Assembly (NCBI GenBank): GCA_021777835.1
Contig: JAJYDC010000004.1
Coordinates: 62,001 to 126,000 of the forward strand
Length of the DNA stretch: 64,000 nt
Origin: Bacteroidota bacterium
Lineage (GTDB): Bacteria > Bacteroidota > Ignavibacteria > Ignavibacteriales > Ignavibacteriaceae
Direction of reading: 5' to 3'
In this document: positions 9,325-18,781 of the stretch, in pieces
Layout of the letters: each line of letters starts with the position of its first letter
Position numbering within the stretch: the first letter of the stretch is position 1
The notes under the pieces: generated by a model
Database searches by the model: none
Told to the model about the DNA's origin: nothing
What the model saw: only the letters and a program-made list of their open reading frames with translations
Translations under genes and position numbers: made by a program

Positions 9325-10209
9325 ATGAAAAAAATAATAGTTATCTTTTTTATATTAACGGCAGTTTCTTTTGCTCAGGAGCTTAATTGTAAAGTAACTG
9401 TAAATATGGATAATCTTACAAATGCTAGCCGAGATTTGCTTTCAGATTTTCAAAATACAATATCTGACTACTTAAATAAAACCAGGTTTACTTCACAAGA
9501 CTGGCAGGGCGATCGAATAAATTGCTCATTTACTATTTTATTTCTGACAGGTACAACAGATTTCAATTATACCGCTCAAGTGATAGTTACAAGCCAGCGC
9601 CCTGTTTACAGATCAGTTAAAAACACTTTGATGCTAAGCATAAACGATCCTATGTGGATATTTTCCTACCAAAAAGGTCAAGGGTTATTCTTAAATCAAA
9701 ATTCATTTAATCCGCTAACAAGTTTTCTTGATTACTATGCATATATGATAATAGGTTTCGATATGGAGTCAGACTATCAATTCGGAGGCACACCCTTTTT
9801 TAATAAGGCAATAAATATTGTTAACCTTGCTACAACATCTTCGTCATCAAAGGGGTGGATAAGAACGAGCGGTTCTTATAGCAGGCAAGCTTTGGTTGAG
9901 GATCTCTTGAATGACAAGTATAGACCTTTTCGTGAGGCATTCTATCAATATTACTATGGCATAGATATCTTTCCGATAAATCCCAAAATCGGTCAACAAA
10001 AAATTGTTTCTTTAATAAATACAATTTACTCGATGCGGGATAAAATTGATTTTTTAAGTATACTAATTAAAACTTTTTTTGATGCGCGAAGCGGAGAGAT
10101 TGTTGAGTATTTGAAAGGATATCCTGACAGTAATATTTATACTATTCTTAAGCGGATTGATCCGTCCCATACGTCAAGATATGATGCAGCAATAAATGCT
10201 ACCCCTTAA
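9325..10209 (+). CDS. DUF4835 family exported protein
   Basis: A 294-residue exported protein. I place the start at the ATG at 9325 rather than the GTG one codon earlier, because it gives the clean signal peptide MKKIIVIFFILTAVSFAQ and suits the AGGAAA upstream. The mature protein has ELNCKVTVN, then the YLNKTRFTSQDW stretch typical of DUF4835, with DYYAYMIIGFDMESD in the middle and a C-terminal helical part. DUF4835 proteins are widespread in the phylum and, to my knowledge, have been linked to T9SS under the name PorD; I could not check this. Its position opposite a PorV/PorQ-like gene fits that reading. Confidence 0.8.
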   Translation: MKKIIVIFFILTAVSFAQELNCKVTVNMDNLTNASRDLLSDFQNTISDYLNKTRFTSQDWQGDRINCSFTILFLTGTTDFNYTAQVIVTSQRPVYRSVKNTLMLSINDPMWIFSYQKGQGLFLNQNSFNPLTSFLDYYAYMIIGFDMESDYQFGGTPFFNKAINIVNLATTSSSSKGWIRTSGSYSRQALVEDLLNDKYRPFREAFYQYYYGIDIFPINPKIGQQKIVSLINTIYSMRDKIDFLSILIKTFFDARSGEIVEYLKGYPDSNIYTILKRIDPSHTSRYDAAINATP

Positions 10210-10279
10210 TGTTCTAATGAATTATAATAATTAAAGTTGTCGCTAATTTCTATTTGACTTTCCGTTTATTACAATTAAT

Positions 10280-10307
10280 AAAAAAAAGCCTCATAAGAGG
10301 CTTTTTT
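10280..10307. terminator. Bidirectional intrinsic terminator
   Basis: The hairpin AAGCCTC-ATAA-GAGGCTT is flanked by a run of A on the left and a run of T on the right, so it can end transcription from both converging genes: the DUF4835 gene (+) and the GNAT gene (-). Confidence 0.88.
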
Positions 10308-10314
10308 CAAAAGA

Positions 10315-11436
10315 TTAAATTTTCTTTTCATATATCCTGTATTTCTTGTAAAGCTCGCCATTCATTGCATGAGCACCGCGATTCATCATATCATTATCTT
10401 CAAGAATCCAGCTAGCTTCTCCAAGATCAATTCCTATATTATGTGCCCGGTTAACTATTTCCCAATAAAATACTGCATCAAGTCCCTTCTTTTGATATTC
10501 AGGAATTAAACCCAGAGTAATAATTCTACTCCATTTAATTTTTTTCTTCTCGGTAAATAATTTAATAAGTCCGAAGGGAAAAAGTCTTCCATTAATTTGC
10601 TTAAAAATATAATTATAGTCGGGCAGTACCAATGCAAATCCTACTAATTTATCGCCAATTTCTCCGAACAAAACAAGAGAAGGTTCAACAAGAGGTTTCA
10701 AATCCTTTGCCATTGCATCAAGCTCTTCATCTGTCATTGGTACAAATCCCCAATTCGGTGCCCATGCTTTATTGTATACTATTTTTACTTTCTCAACTTC
10801 GTTTTTGAAATCTTTTATGTTTAGCTGAGTAATTTTTATTCCCGACCGCTTTTTGGCAATCTCAGCAACACGTTTAATTTTGTCTGAGCCAACAACTTTT
10901 TTATTTTCAAGTTTGTAAGCATATAAGTCTTTTGCTTTAGCAAAACCATAATTGTCACAAAGCTTTAAATAATATTTAGGGTTGTATGTCATTAGTAATC
11001 GCGGCGGATCATCAAATCCTTCTAATAACATAGCATACTCGTCATTACTCGATGGATTTGCTGGTCCCCGCATTGAATTAAGCCCTTTACTCTTTAGCCA
11101 ATCTTTTGCCGTATCAAATAATTTATTTGCTACCTCCTGGTCATTAATGCATTCAAAGAAGCCAAAGAATCCTACTTTATCGTTGTGATATTTATTGTGT
11201 AAATCATTTTTAATAGCCGCTATTCTGCCGACCAATTCGCCGTCTCTTTCTGCAAGAAAATACTCTGCCTCAGCATGTTTGAAGAAGGGATTCTTTTCTT
11301 TACTTAATATTTTCTTTCTATCTATAATTAATGGAGGTACCCAATTAGCGTCCCCTTTATAAATTTTCCATTGAAATTTTATAAAGCGCATTAAATCTTG
11401 CTGTGTTTTTACGACCGAAATATTTATTGAACTCAT
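10315..11436 (-). CDS. GNAT-family N-acyltransferase, candidate ceramide synthase
   Basis: A 373-residue soluble or peripheral protein without a signal peptide. The N-terminal half carries acyltransferase-like features (KGDANWVPPLIIDRKKIL, AEYFLAERDGELVGRIAA), and the C-terminal half a second GNAT-like fold ending with ITLGLIPEYQKKGLDAVF and a final AHAMNGELYKKYRIYEK. Proteins of this size and type are common near serine palmitoyltransferase genes in this phylum. In the bacterial ceramide pathway, an N-acyltransferase attaches the second acyl chain to the sphingoid base; that role is an inference from the next gene. A strong hairpin terminator separates it from the upstream transferase gene, so it may be transcribed separately. 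Confidence 0.65.
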   Translation of the reverse strand: MSSINISVVKTQQDLMRFIKFQWKIYKGDANWVPPLIIDRKKILSKEKNPFFKHAEAEYFLAERDGELVGRIAAIKNDLHNKYHNDKVGFFGFFECINDQEVANKLFDTAKDWLKSKGLNSMRGPANPSSNDEYAMLLEGFDDPPRLLMTYNPKYYLKLCDNYGFAKAKDLYAYKLENKKVVGSDKIKRVAEIAKKRSGIKITQLNIKDFKNEVEKVKIVYNKAWAPNWGFVPMTDEELDAMAKDLKPLVEPSLVLFGEIGDKLVGFALVLPDYNYIFKQINGRLFPFGLIKLFTEKKKIKWSRIITLGLIPEYQKKGLDAVFYWEIVNRAHNIGIDLGEASWILEDNDMMNRGAHAMNGELYKKYRIYEKKI

Positions 11437-11467
11437 TTTATTCGACCCTTATATAGTTTAAAAATGA

Positions 11468-11496
11468 AAAAGCATATCTAAGATAGATATGCTTTT
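11468..11496 (-). terminator. Intrinsic terminator after the palmitoyltransferase gene
   Basis: A 13-bp perfect stem, AAAAGCATATCTA / TAGATATGCTTTT with a 3-base loop, is followed on the minus strand by T-rich sequence. It lies between the serine palmitoyltransferase stop and the GNAT start. Confidence 0.8.
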
Positions 11497-11517
11497 GTTG
11501 TTTACCAATGCTTAACA

Positions 11518-12711
11518 TCAAATTAACCCGAGCTTTTTGCCTGTATCAGTAAAAATCTCTAAAATCTCGTTTAGATGAGACTCTTCGTGGGTTGCCATGT
11601 AACTTGTTCGCATCATTTGTCTACCTGGAGGAACCCCGGGTGAAATAAACACATTTACGAATACCCCGGCATCATATAACATTTTCCACATTTTAAAAGC
11701 AATCTCATCATTACCAACAATAACCGGGACAATCGCTGTTCTACCTTCTAAGACTGTGAAGCCTGCTTTTTTTAAGCCCATTCTCATCTTATTTGCATTA
11801 CTGATTAGCTTAGTAACCCTTTCCGGTTCAGCTTCAAGAACCTCTAAAGCGGCAAGAGCAGCAGCTACAGAAGATGGAGTTGGAGATGCACTAAAGATTA
11901 ATGCAGGAGAATGATGTTTAATGTAATTAATAACCTTTGCTTCTCCGGATACAAATCCACCCAGGGATGCAAAAGTTTTACTAAATGTTCCCATCGTCAT
12001 ATCTATTTCAGATTCAAGTCCAAATTCGCTTGCACTGCCTCGTCCGCCTTTACCTATAACACCGACCGCATGAGCATCATCTATTAAAATTCTCGCACCG
12101 TACTTTTTAGCTATTGAATTCAGATGAATTAAATCCACTATCTCTCCACCAGTGCTAAAAACTCCGTCACTTACAACTAACTTTCCGGCATCAGCAGGAA
12201 GTTTTTTTATTACTCTTTCAAGGTCTTCCATATCGTTATGTTTGTAACGGACAAATTCGGCAGTAGCACCTTTAGCCATTAAGTTTCCCGCTATGATACA
12301 TGCATGATTATCCTTATCGGAAATTACATAATCACCCCTCTGAACTAATGTAGGTATAATCCCCTGTGCGGTTTGATAGCCAGTACTAAAAAGCAACACT
12401 GCTTCGCTTTTAAAGAACTTAGCTAATTTTTCTTCTAATTCAATATGAAGATCAAGGGTACCGGTTAGGTAACGTGAGCCGGAACAGCCAGTTCCATATT
12501 TCTCAACTGCCTTAATTGCGGCTTCCTTTACTTTTGGATGAGATGTAAGCCCTAAGTAATTATTAGAGCCTGCCATTATTACTTTTCTTCCTTCAATTTG
12601 TACAACCGGACCTTCGTTTGCTTCTATTGGTCTAAAATACGGATATAACCCTAATGCCTTTATTTCATCTGCCCTAGTAAAATCATAACATTTTCTAAAT
12701 AAATCCAACAC
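11518..12711 (-). CDS. spt: Serine palmitoyltransferase-like alpha-oxoamine synthase
   Basis: A 397-residue PLP enzyme of the alpha-oxoamine synthase family, which condenses an amino acid with an acyl-CoA. Family features: [30 protein letters not shown], the stacking histidine in DKDNHACI (H136), [10 protein letters not shown] (D211, H214), and the PLP lysine in [11 protein letters not shown] (K245). The main alternatives are 2-amino-3-ketobutyrate CoA ligase (Kbl) and BioF. I favour serine palmitoyltransferase because of the N-terminal YPYFRPIE region and because the neighbours are a GNAT acyltransferase and a divergent SDR reductase, the enzyme types of bacterial ceramide synthesis. Confidence in the family is high, in the exact substrate moderate. 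Confidence 0.82.
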   Translation of the reverse strand: MLDLFRKCYDFTRADEIKALGLYPYFRPIEANEGPVVQIEGRKVIMAGSNNYLGLTSHPKVKEAAIKAVEKYGTGCSGSRYLTGTLDLHIELEEKLAKFFKSEAVLLFSTGYQTAQGIIPTLVQRGDYVISDKDNHACIIAGNLMAKGATAEFVRYKHNDMEDLERVIKKLPADAGKLVVSDGVFSTGGEIVDLIHLNSIAKKYGARILIDDAHAVGVIGKGGRGSASEFGLESEIDMTMGTFSKTFASLGGFVSGEAKVINYIKHHSPALIFSASPTPSSVAAALAALEVLEAEPERVTKLISNANKMRMGLKKAGFTVLEGRTAIVPVIVGNDEIAFKMWKMLYDAGVFVNVFISPGVPPGRQMMRTSYMATHEESHLNEILEIFTDTGKKLGLI

Positions 12712-12827
12712 TCCTCCTTGAAAGTTTTAAGTACTTTTCAAATTTTTAGTAAAAATATAGAATAATTTTCTTAAATTTAGCGATAAAATGTAAAATTAAA
12801 TACCCTTAAAATCAAATAAAGTATAAT

Positions 12828-13820
12828 ATGGAAAACAAATTGATAGCGTTAGTAACCGGCGCTTCAGGTTTCGTAGGAAGCCATTTAGTTGATTATCTTC
12901 TAAATAAAGGTTTTATCGTCAGATGTATTGTTAGAAAAACGAGCAGCTTAAAATGGCTGAATGGTAAGGAAGTAGAATTATTTTATTGCGGATTAAACGA
13001 CAAGGAAGGTTTAAAGAAAGCATTTGAAGGAGTTGACTATGTCTTTCACGTAGCCGGTGTTGTAAAATCAAAAAATCCTGAAGGCTATTTCTTAGGAAAC
13101 GTTGAAACCACAAGGAATCTTTTAGAAGTTGCAGTTGAATTTAGAGATAAAATAAAGAAATTTTTAGTCGTTAGTAGTCAAACAGTTTCAGGTCCGTCAT
13201 TAGATGGAAAACCGGTGGATGAGAATAAAGCCTGTAAGCCAATTACGACATACGGAAAGAGCAAACTTGCGGAAGAAGAATTAGCAAAGAAATATATGGC
13301 TCAACTACCGATTACTATATGCCGGGCTCCTGCTGTTTACGGTGAACGTGATACAGAAATATTAATTTTCTTTAAAACATTTAACAGCGGATTGATGACT
13401 ACCATTGGCTTTAGTAAAAAGTTAATCAGTTTAATCCATGTTCGTGACCTAGTAGAAGGATTTTACCTGGCTGCAATATCTGAAAAATCCGCAGGTCAAA
13501 TTTATTTTATTAGCTCAGAAAAATATTACACATGGCAGGAAATCGGGGAAATAACTTCTAAAGTTCTTAACAAGAAACCCTTTAGTGTAAAAGTCCCGCA
13601 TTCTATAGTTTTCGTTATTGCCGTCATTGCACAATTCTTTGCAATGTTCAGCAGCAAACCTGCTACATTAAATATTGAAAAGGCTAAGGACATAACACAG
13701 CAATTTTGGATTTGCAATACGGGCAAAGCGGTAAGAGATCTAGGCTATCATCAAAAAATATCAATACAGGAAGGGATTAAAAGAACCTGCGATTGGTACA
13801 AAAAAGAAGGTTGGATTTAA
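12828..13820 (+). CDS. Extended SDR NAD(P)-dependent reductase, CerR-like candidate
   Basis: A 330-residue extended short-chain dehydrogenase/reductase. The Rossmann glycine motif is at the N-terminus (VTGASGFVGSHL), the HVAG motif follows, and the catalytic YxxxK is in TTYGKSKLAEEELAK. Near residue 255 a hydrophobic stretch (HSIVFVIAVIAQFFAMF) suggests a membrane-associated enzyme acting on a lipid. In bacteria that make ceramide, an epimerase/dehydratase-like SDR (CerR in Caulobacter) reduces the 3-keto group; its divergent position 116 bases from the palmitoyltransferase gene suggests the same here. It could instead be a sugar-nucleotide or dihydroflavonol-reductase type enzyme. Confidence 0.75.
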   Translation: MENKLIALVTGASGFVGSHLVDYLLNKGFIVRCIVRKTSSLKWLNGKEVELFYCGLNDKEGLKKAFEGVDYVFHVAGVVKSKNPEGYFLGNVETTRNLLEVAVEFRDKIKKFLVVSSQTVSGPSLDGKPVDENKACKPITTYGKSKLAEEELAKKYMAQLPITICRAPAVYGERDTEILIFFKTFNSGLMTTIGFSKKLISLIHVRDLVEGFYLAAISEKSAGQIYFISSEKYYTWQEIGEITSKVLNKKPFSVKVPHSIVFVIAVIAQFFAMFSSKPATLNIEKAKDITQQFWICNTGKAVRDLGYHQKISIQEGIKRTCDWYKKEGWI

Positions 13821-14134
13821 GGACTTTGAAGGTATTGGAAGACGAAGGCATTTTATTTTCTTATTTTAATGGGAATAAGATTATAATAATAAAAATAGTG
13901 GTCCGTTACTAAGCAGTAGTATTTAAAAATTGTCCTGTTATAATTTCACTTACCTTTTAGGTAGCCAAAATGCAGAAAATTTTCTATTCTAGGTAGAGAC
14001 ATAGAATATGTTGGAAATATAATGTAAAACAGGCATAGCGCATTGGAAATGACTAAACAATTGTTAATCGCTCTGCATTGGCGAAACAGATAAATCTCCA
14101 ATTGATTTAATTAAAGTAGAATCAGAGCTAGATA
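13821..14134. other. Intergenic stretch, nothing recognised
   Basis: About 310 bases between the converging SDR and ABC transporter genes. No open frame, tRNA-like structure or strong terminator was recognised on either strand. Confidence 0.6.
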
Positions 14135-15925
14135 TTATACGGCTTTCGAAATTTCCTGGTCCTTATATTGAAGCTGATACAGTTTGTAATAAATTCCTTT
14201 TTTTGCAAGAAGCTGCTGATGATTTCCTGTCTCTCTAATTTCACCTTTGTGCATTACTATTATTTTATCTGCACTTTGGATTGTTGAAAGCCGGTGAGCT
14301 ATAACTATTGCAGTTCTTCCGACAAGGAGTTTTTCAATTGCTTTTTGAATTATAATTTCCGTTTCAGTATCGACACTTGAAGTTGCTTCATCCAGAATAA
14401 GAATATGGGGGTTGAATGCTAGTGCACGTGCAAATGAAATCAACTGTTTCTGTCCTACGCTCAAAGTTGAACCGCGTTCCTTTACAATTTCATCATACTT
14501 ATTCGGCAATTGTTCAATAAACCTATCAGCACCAACAAGACTGGCGGCTTCTTGTATCTTATCAATCGGTATGTCATTATTGTTCATACTTATGTTAGAT
14601 TTTATAGTGCCTGAAAAAAGATATACATCCTGAAGCACTATAGAAATATATTTTCTTAATTCCTTTTTATCCAAGGTTTTTATATCAATGCCATCTACAA
14701 AAATATTTCCTTTTTGAATATCATAAAACCTTGTAAGGATATTTATCAAGCTTGTCTTACCGGCTCCGGTATGTCCCACAATAGCAACAGTTTCGCCCGG
14801 ATTAATCTTAAATGAAATATCTTTCAGTATATATTCGTCATTATTATAAGCAAACCAGACATTTTTAAATTCTATTTCTCCATGAACGTCTTTTAAATCA
14901 TGCGGATGATCAGGGTTTTGCACAAAAGTCTTATTGTCAAGAAGCTTAAATATTCTCTCCGAAGAAGCCATAGCAGTTTGAAGAATATTGTACTTTTCAG
15001 AAAGATCTCTAATCGGTCTAAAAAACATTTCAGTGTATTGAACAAAGGCGACAAGAACACCTAGAGAAAGACTACTTCTTACAATCTCTCCGCCACCATA
15101 CCAAATAATAAGTGCTGTAGCTGTAGAGCTTAACAATTCCACGCTAGGATAAAATATTGAATAGTAAAGATTCGATTTAATGTTTGCTTCACGGTATTCT
15201 TTGTTTATATCGAGAAATTTATCTATTTCGTCTTTTTCTTTATGAAAAATCTGAACGACAGCCATCCCTGTGATATGTTCCTGCATATACGAATTTAGTC
15301 TTGCGAGATGAAGGCGTACATTACGATAAGAACTCCTTACTTTTCTTCGGAAAAGAAATGTTACATAGACTAAAATAGGAAGTACAGATAATGTAACAAG
15401 TGAAAGCTTGATATCCATAAAGAACATAAACACGAGGATCCAGATGACAATGAATACATCACTAAAGACCATAACGATTCCGGAAGAAAATAGATCATTC
15501 AACGACTCAATATCATTTGTAACCCTTGTAACAATCCTTCCTATAGGTGTTTTATCGAAGAATCTCAAAGCCAATTTTTGGGTGTGAGTGAAAATTTGTG
15601 TGCGCAAATCTAAAATAGTTTTTTGACCCAGATATTGAGTATAGTAGGTCAAGAAATATTGTATGAATGCCTGTAAAATCAAAGAGCCAAAGAGCATCAA
15701 ACTTATAAGAAAAAGTCCGTGGTAATTTGAATGAGCAATATATTTATCTATTGCTATTTTGGTTAAATAGGGTCTAAGAGGACCGAGTGCAGCAACAACA
15801 ACGTTTAGCAAAATTGCCGAGATAACGTATTTTCTGTATGGTTTTATGTAACCAAGCAGCCGCTGCATAAGTTTTGCATCATACGCTTTCCCTAAGATTT
15901 CATCTTCTATATTATCAGCTGCCAT
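14135..15925 (-). CDS. Heterodimeric ABC exporter half, degenerate signature motif
   Basis: A 596-residue type IV ABC exporter half: six membrane segments (about 35-320) then an ATPase domain. Walker A is GHTGAGKTS, Walker B ILILDEATSSVD with the catalytic glutamate present, and the H-loop AHRLSTI. The signature reads LSVGQKQ instead of LSGGQ. With the partner gene upstream, whose Walker B has aspartate for glutamate, this gives the one-degenerate-site arrangement of TM287/288, BmrCD and LmrCD. Such pumps export lipophilic compounds or lipids from the inner membrane. It is the last gene of a tight three-gene operon, 3 bases after the dehydrogenase gene. Confidence 0.9.
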   Translation of the reverse strand: MAADNIEDEILGKAYDAKLMQRLLGYIKPYRKYVISAILLNVVVAALGPLRPYLTKIAIDKYIAHSNYHGLFLISLMLFGSLILQAFIQYFLTYYTQYLGQKTILDLRTQIFTHTQKLALRFFDKTPIGRIVTRVTNDIESLNDLFSSGIVMVFSDVFIVIWILVFMFFMDIKLSLVTLSVLPILVYVTFLFRRKVRSSYRNVRLHLARLNSYMQEHITGMAVVQIFHKEKDEIDKFLDINKEYREANIKSNLYYSIFYPSVELLSSTATALIIWYGGGEIVRSSLSLGVLVAFVQYTEMFFRPIRDLSEKYNILQTAMASSERIFKLLDNKTFVQNPDHPHDLKDVHGEIEFKNVWFAYNNDEYILKDISFKINPGETVAIVGHTGAGKTSLINILTRFYDIQKGNIFVDGIDIKTLDKKELRKYISIVLQDVYLFSGTIKSNISMNNNDIPIDKIQEAASLVGADRFIEQLPNKYDEIVKERGSTLSVGQKQLISFARALAFNPHILILDEATSSVDTETEIIIQKAIEKLLVGRTAIVIAHRLSTIQSADKIIVMHKGEIRETGNHQQLLAKKGIYYKLYQLQYKDQEISKAV

Positions 15926-15928
15926 AAA

Positions 15929-16939
15929 CTAAATTACCTTATGATAATTCTTACCGGTTAAAAATGATTTTATGTTCTCAACTGTAGTATCCATAATTCT
16001 TTCTACTGCTTCAACTGAATCAAATGCCATGTGTGGTGTGATTATAACGTTTTCCCTACGTAACAGAATATTTCTTCTTAACAAAGCTTCAAGGTGTTCA
16101 ACGGCAACATTTTTTGTAAGCATTTGATTTTCTTCTTTAAGTAGTTCTTCGCCTTCAAATACATCAAGTCCAGCGCCGGCGAAAATATTATTATCAATTG
16201 CATAGTATAGTGCCTGAGGTTCAATTATTCCGCTTCTAGCAGTATTGATAAATAAAGTACCTTTCTTTATGAGTTGGATATTATTCATGTTAATCAGGTG
16301 GTGGGTGTGCTGATTGTACGGGCAGTGTATTGTTATTATATCCGAATTTGTCAGAAGTTCTTCTAGTGCGACATAACGAAAATCGAGTAGCTCAGTTAAG
16401 ATGTGATTTGGCTTTGGATCGTGAGTAATTACTTTCATTCCAAAACCTTTAGCAATTTTTATCACATGAACACCAATACTGCCAGCTCCAATTACGCCTA
16501 ATGTTTTACCTTTTAAATCAAATCCTTGCAAACCGGCTAATGCAAAGTCATTCCTAGTAGTTCTTACATAAGCCTTATGAATATTACGTGAGAGAGCTAA
16601 CATCAATGCAAAGGTATGCTCAGCTACTGTATTTTCGCCATAATAGGGAACAGTGGCAACCGAAATATTTCTTGACTGTGCTTTCTTAATATCAATGTGA
16701 TTGTACCCCGTACTGCGTGTTGCTATTAATTTAAGCTTCTTTGCTTTCTCCAAAACTTTAGAGTTTAAATTAGAATAAATAAAGGGAGACAAAATATTTA
16801 CTTTTGCAATTAAATTTGAATTAGTTTCATTTAATTCTTCAGGGTAAAAAAATAATTCGAAAGACTTATCAAATTTCTTCTTCAGATATTTTTTCTCTTT
16901 TTCAGTAGTTTCAAAAAAAGCAACGGATGTTTTTAGCAT
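15929..16939 (-). CDS. D-2-hydroxyacid dehydrogenase
   Basis: A 336-residue NAD-dependent enzyme of the D-isomer-specific 2-hydroxyacid dehydrogenase family, closest in build to D-lactate dehydrogenases. The cofactor motif is GVIGAGSIGVHV, followed by the acidic THDPKP; the substrate-binding arginine is in NTARSGIIEP, and the catalytic glutamate and histidine are in the DVFEGEEL and ITPHMAFDS regions. It sits between the two halves of an ABC exporter with gaps of only 9 and 3 bases, so all three are almost certainly cotranscribed. Whether the enzyme's product is the transported molecule is unknown. Confidence 0.88.
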   Translation of the reverse strand: MLKTSVAFFETTEKEKKYLKKKFDKSFELFFYPEELNETNSNLIAKVNILSPFIYSNLNSKVLEKAKKLKLIATRSTGYNHIDIKKAQSRNISVATVPYYGENTVAEHTFALMLALSRNIHKAYVRTTRNDFALAGLQGFDLKGKTLGVIGAGSIGVHVIKIAKGFGMKVITHDPKPNHILTELLDFRYVALEELLTNSDIITIHCPYNQHTHHLINMNNIQLIKKGTLFINTARSGIIEPQALYYAIDNNIFAGAGLDVFEGEELLKEENQMLTKNVAVEHLEALLRRNILLRRENVIITPHMAFDSVEAVERIMDTTVENIKSFLTGKNYHKVI

Positions 16940-16948
16940 TCTTTATCC

Positions 16949-18697
16949 TTAGTTTAATTCTTCCAGTTCTTTTTCAAGAAGCTGTTTATAATGAAGATCT
17001 GCATAGATTCCTCCGAGCGAGATTAGTTCGTCATGCGTCCCTTCCTCAAAGATAGCACCTTTGGAGAGAACGATAATTTTGTCTGCATTTTTAACTGTTG
17101 AAATTCTATGACTAATAATTATGCTTGTTCTATCTTTCATAAATTCTTTAAGGCTTTTTAATATTTCTTCTTCGGTGTTAGTATCAACGGCAGAGAAAGA
17201 ATCATCAAGTATCAGAATTTTAGGGTCAATAGCAATTGCACGGGCGAGACTTGCTCTCTGCTTTTGTCCGCCAGATAATGTTATTCCTCTTTCGCCCATT
17301 ACTGTTTCGTAGCCATTTGGAAAGGTTTCTACATCTTTATCAAAATGCGCTATCTTAGATGATTTCAAAACTTTTTCTTGGTCGTGTTTTCTTAACCCAT
17401 AGGTAATGTTATTAGAGATAGTATCCGAAAATAAAAACGATTCCTGTTGAACTATTCCAATTCTGGTTCTTAATAGTTCAAGCGGTATTGTCTTTACGTT
17501 TGCTCCATCAATTAGAACTTCTCCTTCTGTACAATCATAAAGACGAGGAATTAAATTAATTAAAGAAGTTTTACCCTCTCCTGTATATCCCATTATGGCA
17601 AGTGTAGAACCAGCCGGTATAGTAAGGTTAATGTTATTTAACACATTTGGAAGGTTTTCGTTATACTTAAATGAAACATTATTAAATTCAATCTTACCAG
17701 TTAAGTCTTTTATAGAATTATTTGTAGTATCATTGTCTTGAATTTCATAAGGCTCTGCAAAAATCTTATTTAGGCGTTTCATACTTGCCTCGGCTTGCTG
17801 AATCATGTTTATAACCCAGCCAAATGCAATCATAGGCCATGTTAGTATCCCAAGATAAGCAATGAATGCTGTTAGATCTCCGAGATTTAAGCTTCCGTTA
17901 ATGATCTTAACTCCACCAAGCCAGATTACTATAATTACCGAAAGTCCGGTCACTAAAAATAGTACAGGTTGGAGATATGCCTGGATTTTTATCATATCCA
18001 TATTGCGGTTTAAGAAATCTTTGCTGAGTTGTTTAAACTGGCTAATTTCATTTTCTTCGCGAACATATGATTTAATTACTCTAATGCCGGCAAAGTTTTC
18101 TTGAGCCTTGGTTGTTAATTCCGAGAATTTCTCTTGAATAAGGGTAAATTTCTCATGAATAAGTTTCCCGATTTTGTATACTAGTATAGAAAGAAGAGGC
18201 AAGGGGAGTAGAGAATAAAGAGTTAAGCTTGGATTAAGAGAGATCATTACGCCAATAACAATTACCAAACGAAACGCAGTATCAGTTGAATACATAACAG
18301 CCGGTCCAAGAAATGATCTTACTGCATTTATATCGTTTGTTGCATGGGCCATTACGTTGCCGGTAGAATTATTCTGAAAATATCTTAGCGGCAGTTTTTG
18401 GATATGTGACCAGAAATCTTCTCTTAAATCATATTCAATTTCCCTAGAGACGACAATTATCATTTGTCTAATTAGGTATCTAAAAAAGCCTGCAAACAAT
18501 GAAGCAAGTACAATTAAAATGGAATAATGGATTAGTTGTGCAACTGAAACTTTAACTGTTAACGCGTTGATTGCATTTTTAATAATTAATGGAATATAAA
18601 TAGAACCAACGTTTGATAATACTACAAACAAAGCTCCCAGAAGTAATTTCTTTTTATATCTAATAAAATATTTCTTAAGAGAAAATAGATTTTTCAT
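16949..18697 (-). CDS. Heterodimeric ABC exporter half, degenerate Walker B
   Basis: A 582-residue ABC exporter half with a six-helix membrane domain followed by an ATPase domain. Walker A is GYTGEGKTS, the signature is canonical (LSGGQKQRASLARAIA), but Walker B reads ILILDDSFSAVD, with aspartate in place of the catalytic glutamate, and the H-loop is SHRIST. This matches the inactive-site subunit of heterodimeric exporters (TM287, BmrC, LmrC type). Its complement, with a variant signature, is the third gene of the operon. First gene of the unit; a 7-bp stem hairpin (GTCCTGT/ACAGGAC at 18720-18739) lies just upstream, without a clear T tract. Confidence 0.9.
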   Translation of the reverse strand: MKNLFSLKKYFIRYKKKLLLGALFVVLSNVGSIYIPLIIKNAINALTVKVSVAQLIHYSILIVLASLFAGFFRYLIRQMIIVVSREIEYDLREDFWSHIQKLPLRYFQNNSTGNVMAHATNDINAVRSFLGPAVMYSTDTAFRLVIVIGVMISLNPSLTLYSLLPLPLLSILVYKIGKLIHEKFTLIQEKFSELTTKAQENFAGIRVIKSYVREENEISQFKQLSKDFLNRNMDMIKIQAYLQPVLFLVTGLSVIIVIWLGGVKIINGSLNLGDLTAFIAYLGILTWPMIAFGWVINMIQQAEASMKRLNKIFAEPYEIQDNDTTNNSIKDLTGKIEFNNVSFKYNENLPNVLNNINLTIPAGSTLAIMGYTGEGKTSLINLIPRLYDCTEGEVLIDGANVKTIPLELLRTRIGIVQQESFLFSDTISNNITYGLRKHDQEKVLKSSKIAHFDKDVETFPNGYETVMGERGITLSGGQKQRASLARAIAIDPKILILDDSFSAVDTNTEEEILKSLKEFMKDRTSIIISHRISTVKNADKIIVLSKGAIFEEGTHDELISLGGIYADLHYKQLLEKELEELN

Positions 18698-18781
18698 ATA
18701 TTTTTTTAATATTAAATAAGTCCTGTCCGCGTACAGGACAATTCAAAAATAAGGAAACAGAATGAAGCGTGCAATGGTGTC

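Noticed and set aside
13821-14134. Possible tRNA or small RNA gene in the gap
   Set aside because: No cloverleaf, CCA-type end, or strong stem-terminator combination was found by eye.
18720-18739. Hairpin GTCCTGT/ACAGGAC as a terminator of serS
   Set aside because: No T tract follows on the minus strand; it is only noted as a hairpin upstream of the ABC operon.
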